A program made the translations under genes and the position numbers. A DNA stretch of 43,671 nucleotides from Pseudomonadota bacterium (GTDB lineage: Bacteria > Myxococcota_A > Bradymonadia > UBA4248). Each line of letters opens with the position of its first letter. Position 1 is the stretch's first letter. The stretch lies in NCBI GenBank assembly GCA_017441205.1, contig JAFRYG010000216.1:1-43671 (forward strand). Direction: 5' to 3'. Under the pieces are notes generated by a model. It saw only the letters and a list, made by a program, of their open reading frames with translations, was not told where the DNA came from and made no database searches. Of the stretch, positions 33,200 to 41,551 are shown one piece after another.

Positions 33200-34025
33200 G
33201 ATAACTGTTGCAATGGCTTTAGGGATAATCAGTATCGCGAGCCTGGGTTGTGCATCATCCAAAAATACTGCATCGGAACCCGTTGCAGCGACAGCTCCCG
33301 CCGCAGCTGCGGATCCGGAACCCTCCCCTGCCCCGGTCAATGAACCTGAAAAACCTGCGATTTCGAAAGAGCTTCAGGCACTCCGCGACAGCATTCAAAA
33401 TCAGTCACAGGACATCGAGGAAAAAGCGCATGTCGTTATAGAGGCCAATGCCCCGTCGGCAGAAAGGATAGAGGCGCTCAACGTTCTTTCGCAGCGAGCA
33501 TTGAATGACAAAAAATACGATGAAGCGCAGCTCTATGCCAAAGCCTCTCTCGACCTCGATGCCCAGAATTACGAAACGCTGATGATCATGGCCGGAATTG
33601 CCAGAGCTGTCGAAAAGAATGATGAAGCTGTCAACTGGCTTACTCAGGCGGCCCAGGTTTCGCCGGATAAAACGGCACCCTATGTTCAGAAAGCAGCGAT
33701 TTTGCTCGAATTCCTCGACACCGAGCGTGCTCTTCTGGTGGCGGGTCAGGCTCAGAAACTTGATCCCGATGCCTGTGATGTAACCATTATATATGCCGAT
33801 GCACTGTTTGCAGGGCTTCAGTTCCGGGATGCCATCATTCAGTATGAGCATGCCGACAGCCTGAAATGCAATCTTTCGGAAGCGGCTCTGCAGAATATGG
33901 CCAAGCTCTATGAGATCCATCTGCAGGATGCCAAAAATGCCTGTCAGCTCTATGAACGCCTCATCAAGATTGCCCCGGATAATCCATACTACAAGGCATC
34001 CAGAGATTATCAGTGTTCCCTATAG
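33186..34025 (+). CDS. TPR lipoprotein
   Basis: This 279-residue lipoprotein has lipobox SLGC (about Cys22) and an Ala/Pro/Glu-rich linker to about 60. TPR repeats follow, such as YDEAQLYAKASLDLDAQNYE, KNDEAVNWLTQAAQVSPDK and FRDAIIQYEHADSLKCN, ending in DNPYYKASRDYQCSL. TPR proteins scaffold envelope complexes. The 14-bp overlap with the membrane gene upstream suggests the two work together. Confidence 0.85.
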   Translation: MKINKITVAMALGIISIASLGCASSKNTASEPVAATAPAAAADPEPSPAPVNEPEKPAISKELQALRDSIQNQSQDIEEKAHVVIEANAPSAERIEALNVLSQRALNDKKYDEAQLYAKASLDLDAQNYETLMIMAGIARAVEKNDEAVNWLTQAAQVSPDKTAPYVQKAAILLEFLDTERALLVAGQAQKLDPDACDVTIIYADALFAGLQFRDAIIQYEHADSLKCNLSEAALQNMAKLYEIHLQDAKNACQLYERLIKIAPDNPYYKASRDYQCSL

Positions 34026-34037
34026 GCTTTGCAACCC

Positions 34038-35252
34038 ATGCCGCTTCTTCCCAAAGCTCTTCAGCGCTTCAGCATTGACGGCCTTGGCATTGCTCCTCAA
34101 TACATCAAAGCAACGCCGGCAATTCTAAAACTCACGGAACAGATTCTCGACTGCTTTCGCTTCTGCAGTGAAAGCACTTATGGAGATCTGATGAGTGATT
34201 TGGAACCCATTGGACTGCAGAGCCAGCGGCATCGGCTCATCAAGGGACTCATACACATTCTCGAATCGAGACTGACATTTAACGACGAACTAGAAATCGA
34301 TCCGATGCAGCTGCGAGAGACATTGTTTTCGAAGGCAGCCCAGGTCGATGCCGAAGATTTTCTGAAGCAGCCCTGGCGCGACGAAATCCTGAAACAGACG
34401 TCGGAAGAATTTCATATCAGCCGCGAACAGCTGGAAAATGCGCTTTATGCAGATCTGCGCGACGAAAGGCTGATTCTGGGCTTCGAAGACATCGAACCGG
34501 AAGCGCTGGTTGCGGAATACAATCTGACGCTTGCCAAATCCCTGCTTCTCTATGCCAGAAAGCTGACGTTCACGATCGAGCTGGGAGAAGACAGCGCGCA
34601 GTCCCTGAGAAAACTCTTTCAAAACATGAGATTTTTCAATCTTCTGTTTGAAGCAGAACCACTCACAGACACGATTTGGCAATTTTCGGTCGATGGCCCG
34701 ACATCCGTTCTTCCGCAGCCCCAGAAGTACGCATCCGATCTGGCATCATTTCTTCCCACGCTGTATGCATTCAAGACCTGGCATGCGACATCGGATATCG
34801 AAATCGACGGAAAACACTACACATGGCAGCTCAAACCCGACGATTTCGAAGCCCCGGTCATTCGTTTTGTGCAAAGGATTTCGGAGGAAGCCCAACAGCT
34901 TGCCGTTCGCATTCCCCAAATCGACGATAACTGGATCGTTGTTCACGACTATCCAATTCTTCAATTTGGTCCGCAATCGATCTGGATTCCCGATTTTTCG
35001 ATTCAGCATATTCAGACCAAAGCAACTGCACACATTGAAGTTCTTGGGTTCTGGAGAGCAGATTATCTGAACCGAAGGCTTAAAGCCCTCGAAAAGGCAC
35101 CCTCCAATCTCATTCTTGTTATCAGCGACAAACTCAAACTGGATGCCGGCACGCTTTGCAAAACGCCAGTCACGATCGTCCCCTACAAACGGACGCCGCG
35201 TCCCCAGGATATTCTCAAAGCTGCCGAAAAAATTTCAATAAAATCAAAGTAA
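34038..35252 (+). CDS. DUF790 family nuclease, Bax1-like
   Basis: This 404-residue protein resembles DUF790 proteins. The archaeal member Bax1 is a nuclease that binds the XPB helicase in DNA repair. The family-typical segment LVAEYNLTLAKSLLLYA is near 160. The C-terminal PD-(D/E)XK-type region has IWIPDFSIQ, IEVLGFWRADYL and LILVISDKLKL, with Asp and Glu as likely metal ligands. No XPB helicase gene is next to it; instead recR follows, so a repair role fits. A TTG at 34029 is an alternative start. It begins 12 bp after the TPR gene. Confidence 0.75.
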   Translation: MPLLPKALQRFSIDGLGIAPQYIKATPAILKLTEQILDCFRFCSESTYGDLMSDLEPIGLQSQRHRLIKGLIHILESRLTFNDELEIDPMQLRETLFSKAAQVDAEDFLKQPWRDEILKQTSEEFHISREQLENALYADLRDERLILGFEDIEPEALVAEYNLTLAKSLLLYARKLTFTIELGEDSAQSLRKLFQNMRFFNLLFEAEPLTDTIWQFSVDGPTSVLPQPQKYASDLASFLPTLYAFKTWHATSDIEIDGKHYTWQLKPDDFEAPVIRFVQRISEEAQQLAVRIPQIDDNWIVVHDYPILQFGPQSIWIPDFSIQHIQTKATAHIEVLGFWRADYLNRRLKALEKAPSNLILVISDKLKLDAGTLCKTPVTIVPYKRTPRPQDILKAAEKISIKSK

Positions 35253-35306
35253 TACGCGGTAAATTATATTTACTGTCAACCTTTTGGATACGGACGAAAA
35301 GCGAAC

Positions 35307-35906
35307 ATGTCAATTCATACCCAGGCTCTTCAGGAACTCATTGATGCCTTTGCCATGCTTCCGGGAATCGGTCGGAAATCGGCGACGCGCCTTGCATTCT
35401 ATCTTATCCGGCAGCCATCGGAGACATCGGACAAGCTTGCTCAGGCCATTACCTCAGCCCGTTCGCGGATAAAGTTCTGCGAAACCTGTCAGAATCTTTG
35501 TGAGACGTCTCCCTGCGAACGGTGTTCAAAACCGGTGCGCGATGATCATCAGCTTTGTGTCGTGGAATCGCCTCAGGACCTGATTGCGATAGAATCCACG
35601 CATGAGTTTTATGGCCGTTATCACGTACTTCATGGCGCGATTTCTCCCCTGGACGGCATCACCCCGAACGATCTTAAGATCCGCGAACTGATTGCCAGAC
35701 TGGGCAGCGGGAACTTCAGCGAAGTGATACTGGCGACGAATCCCTCCATCGAAGGCGAAGCCACTGCTGCCTATCTGAAGCGCCTGATTGAACCCCTCGG
35801 CATCAAGGTTACGCGAATCGCATCGGGTCTCCCGATGGGAGCCCAGCTCGAATATGCCGACAAAGCGACGCTTGGCCGATCACTTTTGGATCGCCGGGAA
35901 ATCTAG
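35307..35906 (+). CDS. recR: recombination mediator RecR
   Basis: This 199-residue protein is full length for the family. It has a helix-hairpin-helix start (AFAMLPGIGRKSATRLAFYL), a Cys4 zinc finger at about 57-72 (CETCQNLC then CERC), a Toprim domain (VVESPQDLIAIE, ATNPSIEGEATA) and a C-terminal Walker-B-like end (RIASGLPMGAQLEYAD). RecR acts with RecO/RecF to load RecA at gaps. recR is usually next to dnaX and a YbaB-family gene; neither is present here. Confidence 0.95.
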   Translation: MSIHTQALQELIDAFAMLPGIGRKSATRLAFYLIRQPSETSDKLAQAITSARSRIKFCETCQNLCETSPCERCSKPVRDDHQLCVVESPQDLIAIESTHEFYGRYHVLHGAISPLDGITPNDLKIRELIARLGSGNFSEVILATNPSIEGEATAAYLKRLIEPLGIKVTRIASGLPMGAQLEYADKATLGRSLLDRREI

Positions 35907-35934
35907 TCTTTTACTCCACAACAAAGCGAAACAC

Positions 35935-36999
35935 ATGAAAGAAGCATTTCTGAAAGCCCGTTATTTTATGGGATCCGTGACCAATATTGCCAACCGGCCA
36001 TTCAGACGTCTCATGACAGAGCTCGGAGCGGATGCGACCATCGGTGAGATGGCGATTGCCAGATACGTTGCCCAGGGCGGCAAGCAGGATTTGGCGCTGC
36101 TCAAACGAGATCCTCACGAACGCATATTCGGCGCCCAGATCGTGGGAGGAAACCCAAAGCATCTTGCGAAAGCAGCCAGACTTGCGGAATCCTTCGGAGC
36201 GGATTTTGTGGATTTTAACTGTGCCTGTCCGCATCAATCGGTCATATCCCATGGCGGAGGATCGGTTCTTCTCAAACGCCCTGAAGCGATCGAACCCCTG
36301 CTCGCAGCCATTCGGGAATCCGTCTCCATTCCGGTATCCATCAAGCTTAGAAAGGGTTTTGAGGAAGGCGACAACGTCGCGGAACAGGTCGCTGAATTGG
36401 CTCAAAAGAATGGTTTTAATGCCATATTTATTCATGGCAGGACCAGAGCGGCGCAGTATCGCGGGAACTGTGACTGGGATTTGATAGAAAGAATCGCACA
36501 GAATTCCGACATTCCCGTGATTGGCTGCGGCGATCTGGCGCATGGCTCCGATGTTCAGGCAAAACTTCCGACGACATTCTGTTCCGGATTTGCCTTTGCT
36601 CGCGGAGCGCTGATGAAACCGTGGCTTTTTCAGGAGATCCGCGCAGGTCATCCTCTGGAGCCGACACCGGAACAGCGCCTAGAAATTCTTGCAAAACTCG
36701 TTGCATACACTCTGGAGACATTTGGAGATGATGCGCGCGGCCTGAACAAGGCCCGCGGATTCCTTTTCAAACAGCTTGAATTTATGATGCGTTACGTACC
36801 GGCAGATGCCCTCGGCAGGGAACTTCCCATGCAGGAACGGGCTCCGGACTGGACTCCCCGCAATGAACTGGAATCGCTCTGGGGTCGGATTAATGATGCC
36901 AACAAAGCGGAACTGCTTCGCCTGGCCGGTTTCCCGGATACCCCATCGGAACACTGGGAAAAACAGCCTTCGGATGCTGTCCCCGACGATGCGGTTTGA
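35935..36999 (+). CDS. dus: tRNA-dihydrouridine synthase
   Basis: This 354-residue FMN enzyme should reduce uridines in tRNA loops. It has the early MGSVTNIANRPFRRL (family: MAPMxGxTxxxFR), DFNCACPHQSV with Asn95 and catalytic Cys98, the Lys of SIKLRKGF, and FIHGRTRAAQYRG. The active-site string NCACP departs from the usual NxGCP (Gly replaced by Ala), and HQS follows. The early motif also lacks the usual AP. Which of the Dus subfamilies it belongs to is not clear. ATG 35935 begins the aligned region; it follows recR by 28 bp. Confidence 0.88.
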   Translation: MKEAFLKARYFMGSVTNIANRPFRRLMTELGADATIGEMAIARYVAQGGKQDLALLKRDPHERIFGAQIVGGNPKHLAKAARLAESFGADFVDFNCACPHQSVISHGGGSVLLKRPEAIEPLLAAIRESVSIPVSIKLRKGFEEGDNVAEQVAELAQKNGFNAIFIHGRTRAAQYRGNCDWDLIERIAQNSDIPVIGCGDLAHGSDVQAKLPTTFCSGFAFARGALMKPWLFQEIRAGHPLEPTPEQRLEILAKLVAYTLETFGDDARGLNKARGFLFKQLEFMMRYVPADALGRELPMQERAPDWTPRNELESLWGRINDANKAELLRLAGFPDTPSEHWEKQPSDAVPDDAV

Positions 37000-37095
37000 C
37001 AGCGTTCCGGACTGTGTAATAAATTGAGTTCTGCCTTCTGAATTTAAGTCAGTCTGCAAACAAATCTTCTCATTTCCCGCACGGAGTAATGTTCA

Positions 37096-38286
37096 ATGCA
37101 GGTCATTATTGCATTAGAAAATCCGGAACAATCCCAAATGGCAAAGCAGGTTCTGGATTCGCTCAGCTACAGCAGTATTCTGTGCCAGAATCGATTCTCA
37201 CTGGAAGAGATGCTTCAGGAAGACACCGGGATTGTCATCTGCAACATGCAGTTCCACGGTGAGGATATGACGGTTCTACCGCACAAATATCCGTCCGTAC
37301 GCTGGATCGTTCAGGGATGCATGAGCTGGGCAACAGCGACTGAACTCAGCCGTCTCAACAAATTTTCTGAGACGATTCTGGATCCGCTTTCCTACTCAAA
37401 TCTGTACGAAGCCATTTTGAGTACGCCGGATTTAAGCATTGGTGCAACCATCTCGAGACATGCTTATTTCAGGTGGCTGCGTCTTGCGGCGCTCAATAAT
37501 TTTAGCATCACCGATAATGATCTGCTCGAAAAGCTCAATGAAATCCCCAGCTACAATAATGGGTTCGAAAATGTGCCGCATGATCTCAGGGATTTGTTTT
37601 TCCGCAGATCTCTGAACGGAGCTTTTTCCAACTCGCACTTTGCGTCCATTTTTTATTCCCTCACTCAGGAAAATAAAACAGGCACGCTTCATTTGTGGCG
37701 CAATCAGCTTCACTGGATCATTGCATTTGAATCCGGCATCCCCTTTGACATTGAAATCCGCGATCCCAATGATTTCTTCGGCGTTTTTGATTGGTCACAC
37801 CGGCAAAAACAGTACGACAGTGTGTTCCCCAAAACACCATGTATGTCGCGCAAGGAATATCTGAGAAAGGAACCACAGAGCCGGATAATCCTCAAATCCT
37901 GGCTGACTTCCATGCTTCTCGAAGTTTTTACATGGCCGGAGGCCATGTTTGAATGGCGAGACGATGTCAGACCGCCCAAAGAGGAGTATCATCCGGATTT
38001 TTCGAGGGAAGATTTGAACCAGATCTTCACTTTGGGCATTTTCGAAAAGACTCCGCTTGCATTAATCTTTGAGGTGACGCAATCGTGTCTTTCATATTTT
38101 TTGAAATTAAAGGATAATGGTTCAGATTGTGGCATGAGTTTGCCTGACGGTACAAAAGCTGTTGTCGAAAAACTCAAAAAGGGCGATACACTGACAGAGA
38201 TGCTCGCCGTATTTCCTTCGGAATGTCCGGTACATCAAGTCGTTTATTTCTTCTTCGTCATGAATCAACTCGAATTGATCGCATAA
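37096..38286 (+). CDS. receiver-like / DUF4388-like protein
   Basis: This 396-residue protein has no signal peptide. Residues 1-115 look like a degenerate receiver fold (MQVIIALENPEQ, TGIVICNMQF, ILDPLSY) without an Asp phosphorylation pocket. Residues about 175-340 match the pattern of DUF4388/PATAN modules (HFASIFYSLTQENKTGTLHLW, WIIAFESGIPFDIEI), which occur in Myxococcota and cyanobacterial regulators. Cytoplasmic regulator is the best guess. It begins a set of three plus-strand genes with the small protein and the sigma54 activator. Confidence 0.65.
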   Translation: MQVIIALENPEQSQMAKQVLDSLSYSSILCQNRFSLEEMLQEDTGIVICNMQFHGEDMTVLPHKYPSVRWIVQGCMSWATATELSRLNKFSETILDPLSYSNLYEAILSTPDLSIGATISRHAYFRWLRLAALNNFSITDNDLLEKLNEIPSYNNGFENVPHDLRDLFFRRSLNGAFSNSHFASIFYSLTQENKTGTLHLWRNQLHWIIAFESGIPFDIEIRDPNDFFGVFDWSHRQKQYDSVFPKTPCMSRKEYLRKEPQSRIILKSWLTSMLLEVFTWPEAMFEWRDDVRPPKEEYHPDFSREDLNQIFTLGIFEKTPLALIFEVTQSCLSYFLKLKDNGSDCGMSLPDGTKAVVEKLKKGDTLTEMLAVFPSECPVHQVVYFFFVMNQLELIA

Positions 38287-38300
38287 AGGAGACAGGCACA

Positions 38301-38504
38301 ATGGGAAACCTGGAAAACACCCAAGCGCGCAAAGAGCCCATTACTTTCACCGGCCGTACGCGCAGTGATGCAAAACGCAAAGCATTGAACTACTGGTATA
38401 TGAATCAGACGACGCTTGCGATGAGTATCCGTGAATTCAGTGCCCGACTCGTCCTGCTCCCCGATGGCAAGAGTATTGTATTTTACGAAAATCCTGTTGC
38501 GTAG
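38301..38504 (+). CDS. small hypothetical protein, 67 aa
   Basis: A basic N-terminal half (RTRSDAKRKALNYWY) and a C-terminal strand-rich part (RLVLLPDGKSIVFYENP). AAAGGAG precedes ATG 38301, and it starts 14 bp after the upstream stop. Composition and the strong ribosome binding site support a real gene; no family recognised. Confidence 0.65.
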   Translation: MGNLENTQARKEPITFTGRTRSDAKRKALNYWYMNQTTLAMSIREFSARLVLLPDGKSIVFYENPVA

Positions 38505-38586
38505 CTGTCTGATTTCATGCACTATCATTCGCACATCATCAGTGATGAGCATGATTAATATTTCTTAAGTGGAGACTTGTTGGAAT

Positions 38587-39990
38587 ATGTCTGATCAGAC
38601 CCAGACCATTCTTTTGGATACACCTACCGCCCTTAAAGTCAGAAAATACCGCCTGTCTGCTCATACCAAATCGCCATTTTCCCAGGATTTTCAAAAAAGA
38701 CTCATCTTTATCGGTTCTCATCCTGAATGCGATTTGTGCATCTCCGAGGCATCCATATCCCGGCATCATGCCAAAATTGAGCTCGATCAGAATGGTTATC
38801 GCCTCGTCGATCTCGGGAGTAAAAATGGTACCTTCATCGGCGATGTGAGGGTCAACGACATCTACATCTCGCCGCACATGACTTTTCGATGCGGGACTGT
38901 CGACATCGATTTCGATCTCGGAAGCGACACCATTGAAGTCGCCATCTCCCAGAAAAACCATTTCGGTGATATGCTCGGCCAATCGGTCGCCATGCGCGAA
39001 ATCTTTGGCCTGCTTGAGCGCGTTGCCCCTACTCCGGCAACAGTCCTCGTCGAAGGTGAATCCGGATGCGGAAAGGAGCTCGTTGCTGCCGCTATTCGCC
39101 AGCACTCGGATCGCGCCGACAAACCGTTCGTCATCTTTGACTGCTCCGCCGTTTCAAAGGATCTCATCGAGTCCGAACTCTTTGGACACGTCAAAGGCGC
39201 ATTCACTGGTGCCATCTCAGATCGAAAGGGCGCATTCCTTCAGGCCAATGGCGGTACGCTTTTCCTGGACGAAATCGGTGAACTCTCCCTGGATCTGCAG
39301 CCCAAATTATTGCGCGCTCTCGAAAATCGCATGGTCCGTCCCGTCGGTTCAGAAAAAACATATCCCATCGACGTCCGCGTGATTGCTGCCACGAATCGCT
39401 CACTCGCCGAAGAAGTCACCAACGGGAATTTCCGCGAAGACCTCTATTACCGACTCGCCGTCATAAAAGTCAACCTGCCGCCGCTGCGGCAGCGACCGGA
39501 AGATCTCCCCCTGCTCATCGAGCATTTCCTCGACGATGCATCCCGAAAATTCAAACGCCCCATCCCCAATATTTCGTTTTCAACCCTTCAAAAACTGCGC
39601 GCCTATTCGTGGCCCGGAAACATCAGGGAACTCAAGAATTTCATCGAACGAGCATGCCTGCTTTCGAGCAATGATCGCCTCGAAACCAAATTTTTGAACG
39701 TCAAGCCTCAGGAAAATCCCGCCGCCGGCGAGCCCGGGGATACCGATGCATACGTAGAAATGGTCCTCGAAAGACAAATGCCGTTCAAGGAAGCCAAACA
39801 GAATATTATCGAACAGTTTGAATCGCTCTACTGGAAAAAACTTCTGGAATCCACAAAAGGAAACATCTCCAAAGCGGCACGTCTCGCAGACATGCACCGA
39901 AAATCCGTAGAATATATCGTCAGAAAACTGAACCTCAATATCCGCAATAGCTCTGCAAAAGACGACGAAGCAGAAGACTGCGACGAATAG
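38587..39990 (+). CDS. FHA-domain sigma54-dependent activator
   Basis: This 467-residue regulator has an N-terminal FHA domain (about 38-105; GSHPECDLCISEASISRHHA and DLGSKNGTFIG), which reads phosphothreonine marks. The AAA+ sigma54 activator domain follows (about 130-365): Walker A GESGCGKE, the sigma54 contact loop GAFTGA, Walker B GGTLFLDEIGEL and arginine-finger region FREDLYYRL. A Fis-type helix-turn-helix ends it (GNISKAARLADMHRKSVEYI). FHA-sigma54 fusions are typical of myxobacteria, where Ser/Thr kinases feed them. ATG 38587 is preferred over GTG 38569. Confidence 0.92.
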   Translation: MSDQTQTILLDTPTALKVRKYRLSAHTKSPFSQDFQKRLIFIGSHPECDLCISEASISRHHAKIELDQNGYRLVDLGSKNGTFIGDVRVNDIYISPHMTFRCGTVDIDFDLGSDTIEVAISQKNHFGDMLGQSVAMREIFGLLERVAPTPATVLVEGESGCGKELVAAAIRQHSDRADKPFVIFDCSAVSKDLIESELFGHVKGAFTGAISDRKGAFLQANGGTLFLDEIGELSLDLQPKLLRALENRMVRPVGSEKTYPIDVRVIAATNRSLAEEVTNGNFREDLYYRLAVIKVNLPPLRQRPEDLPLLIEHFLDDASRKFKRPIPNISFSTLQKLRAYSWPGNIRELKNFIERACLLSSNDRLETKFLNVKPQENPAAGEPGDTDAYVEMVLERQMPFKEAKQNIIEQFESLYWKKLLESTKGNISKAARLADMHRKSVEYIVRKLNLNIRNSSAKDDEAEDCDE

Positions 39991-40003
39991 CAATCATCAA
40001 CGG

Positions 40004-40019
40004 GCCCGCAATCGCGGGC
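40004..40019 (+). terminator. short GC hairpin between activator and next gene
   Basis: GCCCGC-AATC-GCGGGC is a perfect stem 13 bases after the activator stop. The tail TCCACTCATTG has no T run, so it may only slow or process the transcript. Confidence 0.35.
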
Positions 40020-40039
40020 TCCACTCATTGTATGTTCTC

Positions 40040-40771
40040 ATGACGATCGAAGATCCCGCGATTATTGAAGCCAAAATTCACAATATGCTGCTCAATGCGC
40101 CGGAATACATGGGGTTTTCCTTCGTCGCAGAACAAATCGAAGCTTATATCAGGATGCGCCAGCCCGATGCCTGTCAGCATCTCATCAGTTGTGCAAGAGC
40201 TTTTGTTTCTCTGCGGCAGAACCCGTTTTTTCAGGAACGCCTCAGGGACTTCTATGAGTGTTCATGCGAAGATCCCGATATCTGTCAGCTGACTAGAATG
40301 TGTTTTACGGATTTTTCGCCTTCCAGAGCCGGCATTCCATCCACTGAGGTTCAGAATGCCCAGACGCTCATCAGCCAGCCGCTCGGTGTGCAAAAAGCCA
40401 TGGCTCGCATGCATATCCGCAATCATCACGAAGCTCTGCTCTACACGCCCTGGCCTCCCGTCGTAAAAATTCTCTGTGAAAATCCTTCGATTCAACAACG
40501 AGATATTCTGTTTATGGCGTCGAGAAGGCCATCCATGAACGATTTGCTCGAGCCCATTCTGGAATCTGAATGGAGCTCGCGGCCTGAAATACGATTTGCT
40601 CTGGCAGCCAATCCCGCCCTCAATGCCAGCCACGCCATTCGCTGTGCGGTTTCACTGCCGCCGACAAAACTTCGCATTCTGGCTGAATTGCCGGAAATTC
40701 ATTCCTATATTCGAGCATTTGCAACTCAGATTCTCAATATTCAGACTCATCCTCAAAGTACCGCCTTGTAA
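40040..40771 (+). CDS. hypothetical helical protein, possibly LRV/HEAT-like
   Basis: This is 243 residues from ATG 40040 (TTG at 40028 would add four). It is soluble and alpha-helical. From about 120 on, segments such as HHEALLYTPWPPVVKILCENP, PEIRFALAANPAL and TKLRILAELP look like irregular helical repeats of leucine-rich-variant type. The first half has several Cys (ACQHLISCARAF, ECSCEDPDIC), perhaps metal binding. I cannot assign a function. Confidence 0.65.
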   Translation: MTIEDPAIIEAKIHNMLLNAPEYMGFSFVAEQIEAYIRMRQPDACQHLISCARAFVSLRQNPFFQERLRDFYECSCEDPDICQLTRMCFTDFSPSRAGIPSTEVQNAQTLISQPLGVQKAMARMHIRNHHEALLYTPWPPVVKILCENPSIQQRDILFMASRRPSMNDLLEPILESEWSSRPEIRFALAANPALNASHAIRCAVSLPPTKLRILAELPEIHSYIRAFATQILNIQTHPQSTAL

Positions 40772-40791
40772 TGTATTTTTGGGGGATGCTC

Positions 40792-40854
40792 GCTATGGCA
40801 TGCCTGCCATACGCTCGCCATTCGGCGCTATTGCATACGCGCCTCATCTTTTTT
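40792..40854 (+). repeat. two bulged-C hairpins, second with T run
   Basis: 40792-40814: inner TATGGCA/TGCCATA, loop TGCC, outer GC/GC, lone C at 40812. 40824-40843: minimal core TAT-TGC-ATA with lone C at 40838 and outer GGCGC/GCGCC, followed by TCATCTTTTTT. The second could end the transcript of the gene stopping at 40771. Confidence 0.8.
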
Positions 40855-40900
40855 GGGACAATCCGAGCCAATACATTGTGGATACATTTTCCAGTGGCTT

Positions 40901-41036
40901 CGCCCCGGGACTTACGGAATGAAGCACGCTTGGCATTATGGTGTAACTATGCCCGGGGCTTACTGCCCTCGTTGTTGTTGCATGCAATTCGTCTGCGAAT
41001 CTTCCTCATCCGCCCGGGGCTTACGGAATGAAGCAC
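40901..41036 (+). repeat. direct repeats around CCCGGGGCTTAC
   Basis: A 26-27-base string ending CTTACGGAATGAAGCAC occurs at 40901-40927 and 41011-41036 with few changes. The shorter core GCCCGGGGCTTAC is also at about 40951-40963. Spacing is irregular, so this is dispersed duplication rather than a tandem array. Function unknown. Confidence 0.65.
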
Positions 41037-41045
41037 ATATTCTTC

Positions 41046-41067
41046 CGGCTAACATTTGGGTTAGCCG
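41046..41067. other. perfect 8-bp hairpin
   Basis: CGGCTAAC and GTTAGCCG flank a six-base ATTTGG loop. No T run follows. It lacks the bulged-C signature and so lies outside the main hairpin family. Confidence 0.45.
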
Positions 41068-41403
41068 TATCTCCCTTCCCGCCCGCCAACCTGCGCCCTA
41101 CCCAGAATTACGCTCGATTTTGGCACACTGCTCCCCTTCCGACGCTAACCGTCGTAAAAAAAAGCATCCCGATGTGCCTGGCCTATGCGTCATTTCAGCA
41201 CAATGTTCCGCGTCCGGATATCATCGTGCAGTAGCTTCCCTGGCTTATCCGCATATTATGTCAGGAAAATAATCCGTCAGACGAATCCCGAATAATACAT
41301 TCGATGCCTCACTCTGTTAGGGAAGGACCATTCCTTCGATCTGTTATGCCATTGAGGAGTCATTTGTTGCATTATCGTGTACGATTTTTTTAGGAATATC
41401 CGA

Positions 41404-41551
41404 ATGAAGCCATATTGGGGGGGGCGTTGCGGGGGGCCGGTATTCATACTGCCCGGAACAGTATGCAATTGGAGAGTTGGAGTACCGTGGCGAGGAATAC
41501 GATGCAGATTATAATATTGCGAGATACGGTGGCCCCCCGCAGAAGGGGTAG
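41404..41551 (+). pseudogene. possible 48-codon gene frameshifted at a G8 run
   Basis: An ATG at 41404 follows AGGA at good spacing and reads MKPYWGG into a run of eight G. Deleting one G would give VAGGRYSYCPEQ, YAIGELEYRGEE and YDADYNIARYGGPPQKG up to TAG at 41549-41551. The restored sequence looks like a real small Tyr/Gly-rich protein. As written the frame is broken. Phase variation at the G run, an assembly error or decay are all possible. The TAG overlaps the GTAG of the next hairpin. Confidence 0.3.
41429..41540. other. long-range inverted repeat, possible structured RNA
   Basis: GCGGGGGGCC (41429-41438) and GGCCCCCCGC (41531-41540) are perfect ten-base arms about 92 bases apart. They continue inward, after small bulges, as GTAT/ATAC. 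Inside lies a hairpin CATACTG/CAGTATG around CCCGGAA. Together they would fold into a branched RNA of about 110 bases. It overlaps the possible small gene, so it may be RNA, coding, or both. Confidence 0.4.

Noticed and set aside
35911..36651. 246-codon minus-strand open frame
   Set aside because: It lies opposite the dus gene, whose active-site motifs make the plus strand the coding one.
40771..41272. Overlapping plus-strand open frames of 68-139 codons
   Set aside because: They run through hairpins and direct repeats, have no good ribosome sites and no protein-like continuity.
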